From Nemertoderma westbladi (Eukaryota; Xenacoelomorpha; Nemertodermatida; Nemertodermatidae): DNA of 41,869 bases. The position numbers were made by a program, and so were the translations under genes. Below, in pieces: positions 21,012 to 31,350 of the stretch. Each line of letters starts with the position of its first letter. Within the stretch, counting starts at the first letter, position 1. The stretch lies in assembly GCA_032718475.1 (NCBI GenBank), contig JAUCBJ010002509.1, positions 1 to 41,869 of the forward strand, given 5' to 3'. Below the pieces are notes generated by a model. It did no database searches. It had not been told where the DNA came from and worked only from the letters and a program-made list of their open reading frames with translations.

Positions 21012-22630
21012 CCCGATGCCATGCAAGAAACCATAGCGAGACTGCAGTGATTCCAACATGGATGAGGCTTGAGACGATGGCCCATGCCGGCCGGCCCATG
21101 CCGCGCCCCATGCAACCAACCCACTGAACTCGCGTCGCTTAATCGACACCTCTTCGATGGACAAAGTGGACTGTGAGATGTCCTATGCCACCTACCGACG
21201 GTGGTGCGCCGCCTGGCAGGTGAACTGCCAGCACTAACAGGTTGACACCTACCCTGACAGACTCAGGTCTACTCCCTCCTCGCAGCGCTCAGGATGGCGA
21301 TACAGTAAATGATCTGGGATACCCTCTGGATCGAAATAAATGACCCGAATATGGACATGGCACTCATCCTCGACGCAATCCAAACTCACCTTTGGGACAA
21401 AAGATACGTTGCGGTGGATCGGATCGCCTTCCACTGCCGCATCCAGCATGCAAACAAATCCTTTGACTCGTTCCGCGTCGTGCTGGAGGAGCTGGCCGAT
21501 GACACGCGGCTCTGCGAGCACTGCCGCAATGACCAGTTCGTAATGCAGATCCTCATCGGTATCCGCGATGAGGAGACCCAACGCAATCTCTTGGAGATCC
21601 TACCCCAACCAATGCTGGATCAATGCGTGACAATGTGCCAAACATTCAAGGCTAGCGGACGGAATGATGCCGTCCTCGGCTCGGGAGTGATCTCGAAACT
21701 CTCCCAATATAAAACAGATAAACGGGCCTCGACAGAGTCCCAATGGGAATGAACGAGGTTGCCATCGCCGCAATGACCACTGCAAACAGCGGAATCTCAG
21801 TGCACTCCCCAAGCCACGGTCGCAATTGCGCGAACACGAAGTTGGGTGCGAACTGCAGGCATTGACATCCGGTGGGGATATACAACTGCCCCACCCACGG
21901 GTCAACCTGCAGTGGATGCAGCAAGACAGGCCATTTCCGGAACGTCTGCCAGTCCACACCACCAACCTGCGACCCCGAACCCAGCGGACTGAACTCGGTA
22001 TTTGTCAACAAACTAAACCAGTGCGACTACTGTGGGACAACCTGCTCTTTGAAAAACATTACCGTTAAACTATCTCTCCCGGGGGGCGCTGATTTGGGAT
22101 CCATCGCACACACGCTCCCAGACAAGGGAGCAGCCGCCACCATCATTAATGAACAGTTGTTATACCAGAGCGGAGGCCAATGCAAGGATGTATCAATGTC
22201 CCACAACATCGGCCTACTCACGGCTGACAACCTCCCTCTCACTACAGAAGGGCAGGCATCGATCCGCATCGACTATGGGACACAGAGCCATACGAGCGAC
22301 ATTGTCTTGTCACCCGAGGTCGATGGGTTAATTCTCTTCCTCGCGGCCTGCCAGGCATTGGGAATCTTTCCCTATGAGTTTCCCCAGCAAATCGCCTCCC
22401 TTCCTCGTGCAGTGGTCTCACCCTCCCACGAATCGAACCCCATAGCGCTCACCAAACCCAGCAAGGATGATGCCGACTTCCAGACCGCAATCTCAGAGAG
22501 ATTCGCGGACGTGTTCGACGAGCGAACTGGCTTCCTCCCATGTATGGTGGGCCCCCCATGCATATTTCCCTCATGCCCAACGCGGTCTGATTCTACGTCA
22601 ATGGCCCGAGTGTTTTTCCGACATCAACCA
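21012..22630 (+). pseudogene. Ty3/gypsy-like retrotransposon remnant: gag, zinc knuckle, protease, start of RT
   Basis: A GC-rich island read on the plus strand with several frame breaks. Gag-like sequence (SYATYRRWCAAW near 21180; 21309-21752 with FDSFRVVLEELADDTR and IGIRDEETQRNLLE) is followed by a CCHC knuckle (CSGCSKTGHFRNVC, 21910-21951). Next come a retropepsin-like region in which the catalytic D-T/S-G reads D-K-G (22121-22129) and a pre-RT segment (FADVFDERTG, then a different frame giving PMHISLMP). RT, RNase H, integrase and LTRs are missing; the right end abuts the LINE on the opposite strand at about 22630-22640. The Lys in the protease motif and the stops show it is dead. Confidence 0.75.
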
Positions 22631-22639
22631 TGATCCCTT

Positions 22640-24546
22640 CTGAGTGTGTGTTCTGTGTACCGCCTTCATGTCCTTCTTGTCGGGATATTACTGTATTATG
22701 GCTCTGTGCGCCCTTTTCTTGCTCTCGTCTGTTGCTGCCAGGATTCTGTGCCATACTACTACTATGATCGGCATGCTGCATTGCAGCTGCATTTTTAAGA
22801 ATGCTGTGCCGGCTTGTCAACAAAATTGCACCGCCACAACTCCCTATCACCCATGACATTTGCTAGATCATCCGCTTCTTCAAGGCCAGTGTCCTTTAGG
22901 ATGCGTCTCAAGAAAGTCATGGGCTGTCCACCATGTTTATTCACGCCATGAGGCTGCCAAAGTACAAGATTATGCACTGGCTGGTCCTCACGGCGAAAGC
23001 AATGTCCTGCAAAGCGGAGGCGATTTTGTTCTAGTGTTAAGCTTGGGGGAACCAATGAGACACCTCCAATGTTATATAGTGTCTGGTTGGAGATGTGTGC
23101 ATTGTACTTGACACAATGAACCCGGCGTAGCATTCTTGTGAATGTGCCATCCAGAGATTTGGTGTCCTCAGCAGTTAGAGCCCAGCATGGACTCCCGTAG
23201 AGGAGTACTGGAACTACTGCTGCTCTAAATAATCGGACCTTAAGTTTCCGATTAATTCTCGGTGACTTCCAAATCCTGGAAAGCCTGTTCAAGGCTGCCC
23301 ATGCCTTTCCCTTACGTATTCGAAGGTCCTCACCTGACTTCCGGATCCATGATCCCAGGTAACAGAAGTCGTCCACATGCTCAAGCATACCATCCTTTGA
23401 GCTTATGCTCATCCGATCAGAGACTTGCTGAGGACTTTCAAAGTTAACTGTCAGAATTTTGGTCTTTCTGGAGTTAATAAAAAGACCAACACTAGAAGCA
23501 GCATGTTCTAATGAGCTGAGGAGCCGTTGGGCTCCCTCTAATGATTCTGAGAGTACTCCTAAGTCATCAGCAAAGTCTAGATCAGTTAGGTACTTGGCAG
23601 GATTTCCTCGACTTCTGGAGCCAGTAGGTGGAGTTATCATCACCCCATCATCATTATAATGATCTAAGGACATGCGTAGAACATAGTCAACCACAATAAT
23701 GAACAAAAATGGTGCAAGTGTGTCTCCTTGGAGGACGCCCCATAACACTTCAAATGGTTCTGTGTCACCGTCAACAGTAGACACAAATGTTGTCGAACCA
23801 TCGTATACTGATCTGATTGCTGCAATAATTTCATCAGGAATCCCATATAATGAAAGTATGCTGAACATACGTGAGCGAGAGACTGAATCAAAGGCCTTGA
23901 AGAAGTCAACAAAGATAACAGCCAGATGCCTGTCTTTCTTTTTTGATAACTCTTCAATTATCCTTCTAAGTGCCAAAATGGGCTCCATGGTCCCACGACC
24001 TTTACGGAACCCATTCTGATTTCCACGGAGCAGTCTCTCAATGGGATCCCTGATGCGATTTAATAGAATCCTATTGTATAGCTTTGCAGCAATCGAGATC
24101 AATGAGATTCCCCGAAAAGAACCATAGAGTGTTAGGTTGCCCTTCTTGGGAACTGGCACCAACTTATTTGTTTTCATTTCTTGTCGGACTCTTGTTGTTC
24201 GGTACATGTCTACTATGATGGGATAGATGAGCTTTAAACACTCAGGTATTTTAAAGACCTCAGGGGGAACACCATCTACTCCACTGGCACGATTGGTCTT
24301 AATGCTCTTTGCAGCAGCCTTCACTTCTGCAAAGGAGATATCGCCAATGGGAATATCTGGGAGTACAGACTCAGACACTTTTACTTCTATAAAGTTATCA
24401 GGCAATACCCTGTCATTATTGAGGAGCTTTTCAAAGTGGGCTTTCCAACCATTGAGGCGATCGGCTGGTGATTCAGCCTTAACCTTGGTGGTTGGTTGGC
24501 TTTTCCGCCCAGTAAGTAGATTGATCGATTTCCATGCCTGTGCCAT
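22640..24546 (-). mobile_element. 5'-truncated LINE (RTE/I-like) with open reverse-transcriptase frame
   Basis: The ORF from ATG 24546 to 22795 encodes 583 residues of a LINE RT without its endonuclease. Landmarks: SGVDGVPPEVFK (88-99), SFRGISLISIAAKLYNRILL (143-162), motif A FVDFFKAFD (212-220), GVLQGDTLAP (270-279), the catalytic FADD (325-328) and a post-RT region LLYGSPCWALTAEDTKSLDG. A second fragment (38130-38790) shows that the family normally has a linker before MAQAWKSI, so this copy is 5'-truncated here, as usual for target-primed reverse transcription. About 155 bp of 3' UTR-like sequence follows the stop, up to the gypsy remnant. The open frame suggests a fairly young insertion. 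No poly-A or microsatellite tail was recognised. Confidence 0.8.
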
Positions 24547-25281
24547 TGTATGTCCTAGTGTATGTCCACTGTATGGCCTAGTCTGATGTTATCCTGGCCA
24601 CTTCCTGTGCATCTTGTTCCTGGATTCCAGTAGTCAGTCATACCTGGAATGATTTACTTATATTCTGCTTACCTCCAGAAGCCGCTCTATCTACTTTCAC
24701 ACCATTGGCTGTATTATTATTTTTATTAGAATCCCTATTATCTTGTCTACAACAGTCGATTATCTTTTGTTCTGTCAGTATTATTTTATTATATAAATTT
24801 TTTATTTTTAATTCAGTCATTTTATTTAATCAGTCACATTTATTTGATCTTTCACACCCATTCTTTACTGAATTGACTTGACTGGGAGATGCTCCAATAC
24901 TGCGTAACTCCATAGACCACTTTTGTTCTATCTGGCTATTTTTTTTTATTTTTTTAGCCTTTTATGGAATTCTCTATGATTTTCCTCGCCCTTTAATTCA
25001 TTTTCACTCTCCCTTTCCACCTTTTTACGCTCTCTTTCACATTATCTTTGCTCTCTCATCAACTTTACTTTCCTCAAACTCTCTTAGGACTTCATCCTAC
25101 TCTGTTTTTGTTATCTCCAATGGCATATATTGCGCTAATGTCTGTGCCTTCCTATGTCTTACTATCGATGACATCATGGATCTCATAGAGATACCACTAC
25201 ATGTACCTTTACCCTGTACCATGTAGCCTTTAGCCTTTACTGTGTACCTGTAATTTTATTCCTGTTGATTTCATGGAATCC
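24547..25281. other. Non-coding spacer, pyrimidine-rich on the plus strand
   Basis: 24870-25100 is strongly C/T-rich. Only short unrecognised ORFs. Confidence 0.4.
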
Positions 25282-25803
25282 TCAGTATTTACATTCTCTC
25301 GATGCGTGGTCATTGACTTCCTGCTCCGCATTTTGCTTATCCTTGGTTGCGCGCACTAAAAACAGCCCTACTAAAACATACCATAAAATTAATCCTCTAC
25401 TACTAACTGTCTTTATGCCTTCATACAACCTGGTGGCTAGTCCCTCAGCCATTTTTGCTTCTTCCATCTTTCCTAAATGTTGTAATATCGTAGAAATCCT
25501 CATTGTCATCATCGTCATTGGATCAGGACTGCGTTGCATTCGAGCAGGGTTGGCTGGCCAAACATTTGCGAGGTATTCGCGGATCATCTTTTCTGGTTCT
25601 GGTGTCCGATCGGACACACTGGGCCAAACATTTGACACCTCCTCTTCGTGGACTGTGGTCACCAGGATGTTGATATCCTCCTGGGACGCCCTGCCAGATT
25701 CTGCTATCTTCCCCTCTTCTAGCAGCAATTTGTCCTTGCCTTTGATGATGGATGTGATGGGTATCACAGCCCGACTTGATCTCTGGCTTATCAGCCTGTA
25801 CAG
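25282..25803 (-). CDS. Unrecognised ORF of about 174 codons, no ATG at its start
   Basis: The frame is open on the minus strand from a CTG just after an upstream stop to a stop at 25282. It has an acidic first half (KDKLLLEEGKIAESGRAS, HEEEVSNVW), a middle with two Trp-Pro pairs, and near the C-terminus a hydrophobic stretch (GLILWYVLVGLFLV) that could be a membrane segment. The first in-frame ATG comes well inside. No family recognised; it lies between two LINEs and may be a remnant of a mobile element or chance. Confidence 0.25.
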   Translation of the reverse strand: MYRLISQRSSRAVIPITSIIKGKDKLLLEEGKIAESGRASQEDINILVTTVHEEEVSNVWPSVSDRTPEPEKMIREYLANVWPANPARMQRSPDPMTMMTMRISTILQHLGKMEEAKMAEGLATRLYEGIKTVSSRGLILWYVLVGLFLVRATKDKQNAEQEVNDHASRECKY

Positions 25804-25996
25804 CACTTAATTCATCCCCCCCCCATTTGGCTCCCCACTGTGGAGCTCATTGGTGTGATGATTTTCATTTTACATCTGCTGGTGTTGTCGCAAAGTTATT
25901 ACTGTTGTGGGATCTATGTCGTTGAATGGAATGAGTTGCTAGGGTACTAGATACCAAGCGGAGGTGGTAATACGGTGAGGTATTACTGATCAAAGC

Positions 25997-25997
<1 letters not shown>

Positions 25998-26067
<70 letters not shown>
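25998..26067 (-). repeat. (ATT)n microsatellite, 3' tail of the L2/CR1-like LINE
   Basis: About 23 units of AAT (plus strand), directly abutting the LINE 3' stem-loop, where L2/CR1-type elements end in a short simple repeat made by target-primed reverse transcription. Confidence 0.85.
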
Positions 26068-26068
<1 letters not shown>

Positions 26069-26079
26069 TATATTTATAT

Positions 26080-26109
26080 AGCGCCTTTCTGAACATATTT
26101 CAAGGCGCT
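26080..26109 (-). promoter_or_regulatory. LINE 3'-end stem-loop (AAGCGCCTT / AAGGCGCTATATAAAT)
   Basis: On the minus strand AGCGCCTTG pairs with AAGGCGCT, then TATATAAAT and the (ATT)n tail. This hairpin plus GGCGCTATATAAAT is the familiar 3' terminus of L2-group LINEs and the SINEs they mobilise; the RT recognises it in RNA. Confidence 0.75.
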
Positions 26110-26193
26110 TAAAAACTATTTGAAACCAACTAAAAAGGCTACGTACAGAGAATTAATTAATAACTAAAAAGTTTGAACAATATTAAATAAAAA

Positions 26194-27937
26194 TCAGCAA
26201 TATTCCTCTTTGTACAGGTGAGTTTTGAGTCGCGATTTAAACAGAGTCAGCGTCGTGGCATCTCTAACTTCTTGCGGGAGGGAGTTCCAGATTGTTGGTG
26301 CCGCAATTGAGAACGCCCGTCTCCCGTAATTATGCAAGTAAAACTGCGGTACAAATAGAAGTCCCTTATCAGCAGACCGTAATTGTCGTGGAGGTACATA
26401 GGGAGTTATTAAATGGGTCAAGTAGGCAGGAGCAGCACCATGTAAACACTTGAATGTCAACAAAGCTATTTTAAATTTGATCCGTAAATTTACAGGTAAC
26501 CAATGCAAACGTTTAAGGACTGGAGTGATGTGCTCTTGTTTCTTAACGCCCTCTAGCAGTCGCGCTGCGGAATTCTGTACATATTGTAATTTTTTGATTG
26601 ACTTCGAGGGTAATCCATAATATAATGAGTTGTTGCTGTCGAGTTTGTTTGTGACAAAGGCGTGAATTAAGATTTCAAGGTCATGTCTGCTGAGGTACCG
26701 TTTAATTTTAGCCAAACTTCGAAGATGAAGAAATGCATCTCGGACCGTTGTACTTATTTGATTGCTGTATGTCAGATTTGAATCCACGATGAAACCTATA
26801 TTACGTGCCTTGTCGCTGCAGCTGATCAGGTCATCCCCTATTTGTATGTTAGGGGGCGTTAGTTGTTTACCGAAACGGGACTGCAGAAGGATAATCTCCG
26901 TTTTATCTGAGTTCATTTTCAATAAATTATCTTCCATCCACTTCTTTACATCGGCCACGCAACGTTCAGTCACCTCAACAGCGACGGACGAATTAATAGG
27001 TTTAAAACTAATGTATAGCTGTGTATCGTCCGCGTACAAATGATACGAGAGGCCGTGGTTGCGAATAACATTTGAAAGCGAACGAGTGTATATCGAAAAT
27101 AATATAGGCCCAAGTACCGATCCTTGTGGCAGCCCGTACAGCAAATCCAACCGGTTCGAATATTTTGCATTAATGCGAACCTGTTGTGACCTATTCGACA
27201 AGTACGATCTGAACCAGTCCAGGGCGATTCCCTCAACCCCGATTTCTCGATCTAGAGTGTCCAACAGTTTAACGTGGTCGACCGTGTCGAAGGCAGCACT
27301 AAGGTCTAATAAGACGAGAAGTACTCCCGATCCCGAATCGATTTTGCGTAATATGTCGTCGCTTACCTTAAGCAACGCGGTCTCCGTTCCGTGTAAGGGT
27401 CTGTACGCGCTCTGTAAAGGTTCATACAATTTATTTATGTTCATATGAGTCATCAGCTGGTTTGCAATCACCCTTTCTGTTAACTTTGCTAAATATATCA
27501 GATTAGACACCGGCCTAAAGTTCCTAAGTATCTCAGGGTTTAATCGTGCTTTCTTTATGACTGGTGTTAACACAGCTTCCTTGAATAGAGTCGGCACAGT
27601 AGCAGTTGTAATTGATAAATTAATAATTAACATAATCACTGGTAGCAACAATTTTATTGAATGTTTTACTAATTGCGTGGGAATCGGATCCATGGTACTA
27701 GATTTAGATTTTGAGTTCTTTATTAGCTTTTCTGCCTCATCCATTGTTATTTTATTAAAGTGTTCCAATTTGGGAATATTGTTTCCTTTACCGTTGGTTG
27801 CGCCCCCCATACCCGTAGGAACGCCCAGTCCCGTAGCGCCCCCCGTAGGAATGCCTAGGTTAGTTGCGCACCCCGTAGGAATGCCCAGTCCCGTAGCGGC
27901 CCCCGTATGAATGCCCAGTTCAGTAGCCCCCCCCCAT
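26194..27937 (-). CDS. L2/CR1-like LINE reverse transcriptase (frame-broken 3' part of ORF2)
   Basis: From the minisatellite at about 27937 to a stop at 26194. Standard landmarks: TMDPIPTQLVK, LRNFRPVSNL, motif A LLDLSAAFDTVDH, GLPQGSVLGPILF, the catalytic YADD (27036-27025), and a long C-terminal region (RLHWLPVNLRIKFKIALLTF, then AFSIAAPTIWNSLP) typical of CR1/L2 elements. The frame is also open upstream to 28389, but there it reads the minisatellite out of frame (WAFLRG repeats), so that part is an artefact of a +1 shift at 27927-27935. RT, endonuclease and 3' end are otherwise intact; this copy appears disabled by that single base unless it is a sequencing error. Confidence 0.85.
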
Positions 27938-28350
27938 AGGAGCGCCCAGTCCAGTAACACCCCCCGTAGGAATGCCCAGGTTGGTTGCGCCCCCCATAGG
28001 AACGCCCAGTTCACTAGCGCCCCCTGTAGGAACACCCAGATCCGATGCTTCACCCGTAAGAATGCCCAGGTCAGATGGTCCCCCAATAGGAATGCCCAGT
28101 TCAGATGAGCCCCCCGTAGGAACGCCCAGTCCAGTTGCACCCCCCGTAGAAACACCCAGTCCAGCAGCACCCCCTGTAGGAATGCCCAGGTCAGATGCTC
28201 CCCCCGTAGGAACGCCCTGGTCGGATGATTCCCCTGTAGGAGCGCCCAGTCCAGTATCACCCCCCGTAGGAATGCCCAATTCAGTAGCGCCCCCCGTAGG
28301 AACACCCAGTTTGATAGCGCCCTCCGTAGGAGCCCCCAGATCATCAACGC
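27808..28350 (-). repeat. 18-unit, 30-bp coding minisatellite in the LINE endonuclease-RT linker
   Basis: Units keep a strict 30-bp period (for example at 28021, 28051, 28081, 28111) and encode a 10-residue peptide of the type GVPTGGATGL. One unit has nine C in a row (27927-27935), shifting the phase by one base: GTAGG is at 27845 and 27966, 121 bp apart instead of 120. GC-rich against an AT-rich element. Confidence 0.9.
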
Positions 28351-29641
28351 CCCGTGAAGTAGAACCGCCATTTCCAGATAATAAGTCATATCTAATATCC
28401 TTTATTTTCTTGTCAAAGAATTCCATAAACCTGTTCGCCAACTTTTCATCATCCTCGTGTGAAGGCAATGTACTTTTGTTTTTACGATAAAGTATTTTGG
28501 CAGCCACTGAAAATAGTTTTCGTTGATCACCTGCATTATTCTTTATAATGTTACTATAATATGTCTCTTTTGCTGACGCTATGGTATTGGCAACCACCGT
28601 GCACTGTAGGCGATAGGCGATACAATCAGCACAGATATTCGTCTTTCGATATCGGCGCTCCAATCTTCTGCGTTTTCTTTTTGCGTCGTTAATCTCATCA
28701 GTGTACCAATTTGCCTTCGGCCTCATGGAAACAGTTTTTGTTTGTAATGGGGCGTGTTTATCGAGTATGTTCATTAGGTTATCATTATACATTTTAATAA
28801 CTCCATTAATATCACCAGAAGGAGAGTCGCATACTGGTGAATGTTTTAAATCCTCCAAAAACAGATTACCGTTTATTTTACTTATATTTCGGTAACTTAT
28901 TGTCTGTGATATATCGGCTGGTTTAGTGAAATTCAAGTTAAAGTAGACTGCAAAGTGGTCGGATAAACCTATATTTCGTACAAAAACGTTGCAAACGATA
29001 TTCTGGTCGTCAGTGTGTACTAGCACCAGATCTAGTGTATGGCCCTTTATGTGGGTTGGTTGATTTACTAACTGTACCAATCCAAAGCAATTTAAAATGT
29101 CAAGAAACTCGGCGGCATCCTTGTTATCGCAGACATCAACATGAAAGTTAAAATCACCCAATAATAGTATTCTACCCGGAAGAACTATAATGTGCTGCAG
29201 AAACTCAGCGAATTGTTCAAAGAATAATGCTGCAGTGAGTCCGTTTTTAGGCGAAGGGCAGGTGCGGTACAATATAATAAGCCTAATAACAGATCCAAGT
29301 TGGGTGAATGTTAATTCAATATATTCAAATGTAGAATACACAAACTCACTAGCGGCACACGTTTTTAATTTGAGACACCGTTTGAAAACACAAGCTACTC
29401 CTCCACCTCTCGTGGTTGTTCTAGGATTGTGTTCTATAACGTATCCTTTAGGACATATTTCGTTTGTTACTTGGTTATCGCTCTCATCACCCTTTAACCA
29501 CGCTTCCGTTATCGCAAGGATGTCTATTCTATCATCTACAATGTGATCTTTAATAATTGCCGCTTTGTTATTAATGGATCGAGCATTATACAAACATACA
29601 GCAGTGTATTTCGGTTCAAGATGGTTCGAGTTCATGCTCAT
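27920..29641 (-). CDS. L2/CR1-like LINE endonuclease and linker (5' part of ORF2)
   Basis: 573-codon ORF from the ATG at 29641. The N-terminal 230 residues are an APE-type endonuclease: LYNARSINNK (start), DILAITEAWL (catalytic Glu), LLLGDFNFHVD (29158-29135 region), THIKGHTLDLVLV and SDHFAVYF (catalytic His). A linker with a basic stretch (DAKRKRRRLERRYRK) follows, then FFDKKIKDIRYDLL and the 10-residue repeat array. After the C9 run the frame ends at 27920 (MGGGY). It nicks target DNA to prime reverse transcription. Without the one-base shift it would continue in the RT frame. Confidence 0.85.
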   Translation of the reverse strand: MSMNSNHLEPKYTAVCLYNARSINNKAAIIKDHIVDDRIDILAITEAWLKGDESDNQVTNEICPKGYVIEHNPRTTTRGGGVACVFKRCLKLKTCAASEFVYSTFEYIELTFTQLGSVIRLIILYRTCPSPKNGLTAALFFEQFAEFLQHIIVLPGRILLLGDFNFHVDVCDNKDAAEFLDILNCFGLVQLVNQPTHIKGHTLDLVLVHTDDQNIVCNVFVRNIGLSDHFAVYFNLNFTKPADISQTISYRNISKINGNLFLEDLKHSPVCDSPSGDINGVIKMYNDNLMNILDKHAPLQTKTVSMRPKANWYTDEINDAKRKRRRLERRYRKTNICADCIAYRLQCTVVANTIASAKETYYSNIIKNNAGDQRKLFSVAAKILYRKNKSTLPSHEDDEKLANRFMEFFDKKIKDIRYDLLSGNGGSTSRGVDDLGAPTEGAIKLGVPTGGATELGIPTGGDTGLGAPTGESSDQGVPTGGASDLGIPTGGAAGLGVSTGGATGLGVPTGGSSELGIPIGGPSDLGILTGEASDLGVPTGGASELGVPMGGATNLGIPTGGVTGLGAPMGGGY

Positions 29642-29656
29642 CGGGATGGTTGGTTG

Positions 29657-29842
29657 TCAATCAGTCTTTGTAACTAGGTCCTCAAAGCTCTGCCGAGTGC
29701 GAGATTGCTGTTCACTATTTGAGTGGGCGTTTGGAGAGGGGTTGGTGAGATCAACTATTTGGTGAGCTGTTGTTGTCGCGTCGTGGTCAGCCTGCGATGA
29801 CGGAGTAGTGATATCTGCCGGACCATTTGACGGTTTGACCAT
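29657..29842 (-). CDS. Short Ser/Thr/Gln-rich ORF just upstream of LINE ORF2
   Basis: 61 codons, ending 15 nt before the ATG of the endonuclease ORF and in a different context from it. Low-complexity polar protein (PSSQADHDATTTAHQ), no zinc finger or coiled coil seen, so it could be the tail of a degenerate ORF1 or chance. The element's 5' end lies somewhere between 29850 and 30060 and could not be fixed. Confidence 0.3.
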   Translation of the reverse strand: MVKPSNGPADITTPSSQADHDATTTAHQIVDLTNPSPNAHSNSEQQSRTRQSFEDLVTKTD

Positions 29843-30464
29843 AACAGACTTACTCCTATGAATTGTGCTCCGTGGACTCTCTACTACCGACCCTTTATTT
29901 ATTACCCAGTATTTATTTACTGTGTCTCCATAGCGAAAAATTTCAACCTACCCTATTGGGGAATTTTCCGATATGGAGAGTATTATCACTGCTGTTCTAA
30001 TACATGTTTCGTTTCGTTAAATTTTTCGTTTCGTTTCTTTAAATTAAAAAGAAATTAATCATTATGATATAAATGTAATATATAATATATAAAAATAATT
30101 AAAAAATTATTAATAATAATAATAAATGGTATGCTCCATAATTGTTGTAATGTAAACAGAGTAAATTATTTCCGTCAATAAAGCTCAACCTTTTTGCCTA
30201 CCAGTTCCCGGCACCACTGCAATGCAAGAGCCTAGGGCGGACTACAGTAGAACTGTAATAAGGCATCAAGGCAATACTGAAAGTAAATTGCTAGGAACAT
30301 ATATACATACACAATACAATAGAGCGACTGGTATACTTAGGGCATTTCACCTGCCGGGACGTTACCTGATACCAGAAAACTACCTGCTGGGTCATTTTTT
30401 GTGCTCGTTTCAGCTCGTTTCGTGGTCGTTTCAGGCCGTTTCAGGTCGTTTTCTATTTTAGTAT
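29843..30464. other. Spacer, AT-rich; no gene seen
   Basis: Contains a short (AAT)n-like run near 30105-30125; 30410-30460 has the reiterated phrase 'gtcgtttcag'. The start of segmental duplication A is at about 30465. Confidence 0.4.
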
Positions 30465-30701
30465 GTACCGTAAACATGGCATTGAATAAAATAATATATA
30501 TAATACGATATTTGTTTAGAAGTTTGAAAAATGAGGAAGCACGTCACCGGCACACCGGGGGTTTAATCAGGCCTCTTCAGTAGCGCAACAGTTCAACCAC
30601 CAACCACCTGACACGGTCTTGCATATTTAAACTACTTATATATATCTTAGGTTGCATCTCCTTTAACTAACAGCTAGCTGATCTACCGACCTCAAGTACT
30701 G

Positions 30702-31220
30702 TGGGGCGAGCCACGAAGTTGGCGGAGCCTTAGCGAATTGACACTGTTAGGGGGTGGGTCAATTTATGCAAATAGTTGTCGTCGTCGTCGTCGTCGTTGT
30801 CGTCGTCGTCGTCGTCGTTGTCGTTGTCGTCGTCGTCGTCGTTACGATTTTGACATGCTAATAACTTTGTCGGATTTAAAGCTGCCAAGTTGAAAATTTG
30901 TAGGTATCAATATGAGCAAAAGTTGAGATTTTTGAGAGACTTTCAGACACCATCAGTGCAATGGTCTCCCGCTAGAGGGCCACATGTCTAAACATTAAAT
31001 GCCCTCCCATTTCTTTGCTTTTAATCCGTTTAAGCTGAAACTTGGCAGATATGTATTAGACCATTAGCTGTGACTTTCAAAGGAGGCGAATCCATCTGCA
31101 GTTCTCCAGTCTGCCGCTAGAGGGCCAACGTGACTATTTGCATAAATTGACCTACCCCCTAACAGTGTCAATTCGCTAAGGCTCTGCCAACTTCGTGCTG
31201 CGCGAAGTCCCCACTTCGTG
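30702..31220 (+). mobile_element. Satellite-bearing transposon, short copy (519 bp, one core unit)
   Basis: The empty site is preserved in duplication B (40171/40172: aagtactg, then tacagtaag), which sets the ends precisely apart from a 2-bp TG ambiguity. The left arm starts TGGGGCGAGCCACGAAGTTG; then (GTC)n, a single core unit almost identical to those at 31442-33646, then a right arm that is an inverted copy of the left (30712-30775 against 31134-31198). The right end is the hairpin CGAAGTCCCCACTTCG. No coding capacity. Confidence 0.85.
30777..30843 (+). repeat. (GTC)n microsatellite inside the short transposon copy
   Basis: About 22 GTC/GTT triplets between the left arm and the core; a shorter run is at the same place in the long copy (31427-31444) and at each 315-bp unit junction. 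Confidence 0.9.
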
Positions 31221-31350
31221 TACAGTAAGTATGTTAGTGTAAAACAGGAGGTGTAGGCCTAATGATTATTGTGCTGGCGCAACTGACAATCAGCATTTAT
31301 ATTTACCACAATATTGTTTATAGAGAGAGAGAATTCCCATTTTACAGTTG

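Noticed and set aside
25265-25810. Plus-strand ORF of 181 codons
   Set aside because: Opposite strand to the 174-codon ORF, Ser/Leu-rich, no recognisable domain; neither strand is convincing and only one was listed, at low confidence.
27972-28490. Plus-strand ORF of 172 codons with Pro/Val/Gly repeats
   Set aside because: Antisense reading of the 30-bp LINE minisatellite; open only because the repeat length is a multiple of three.
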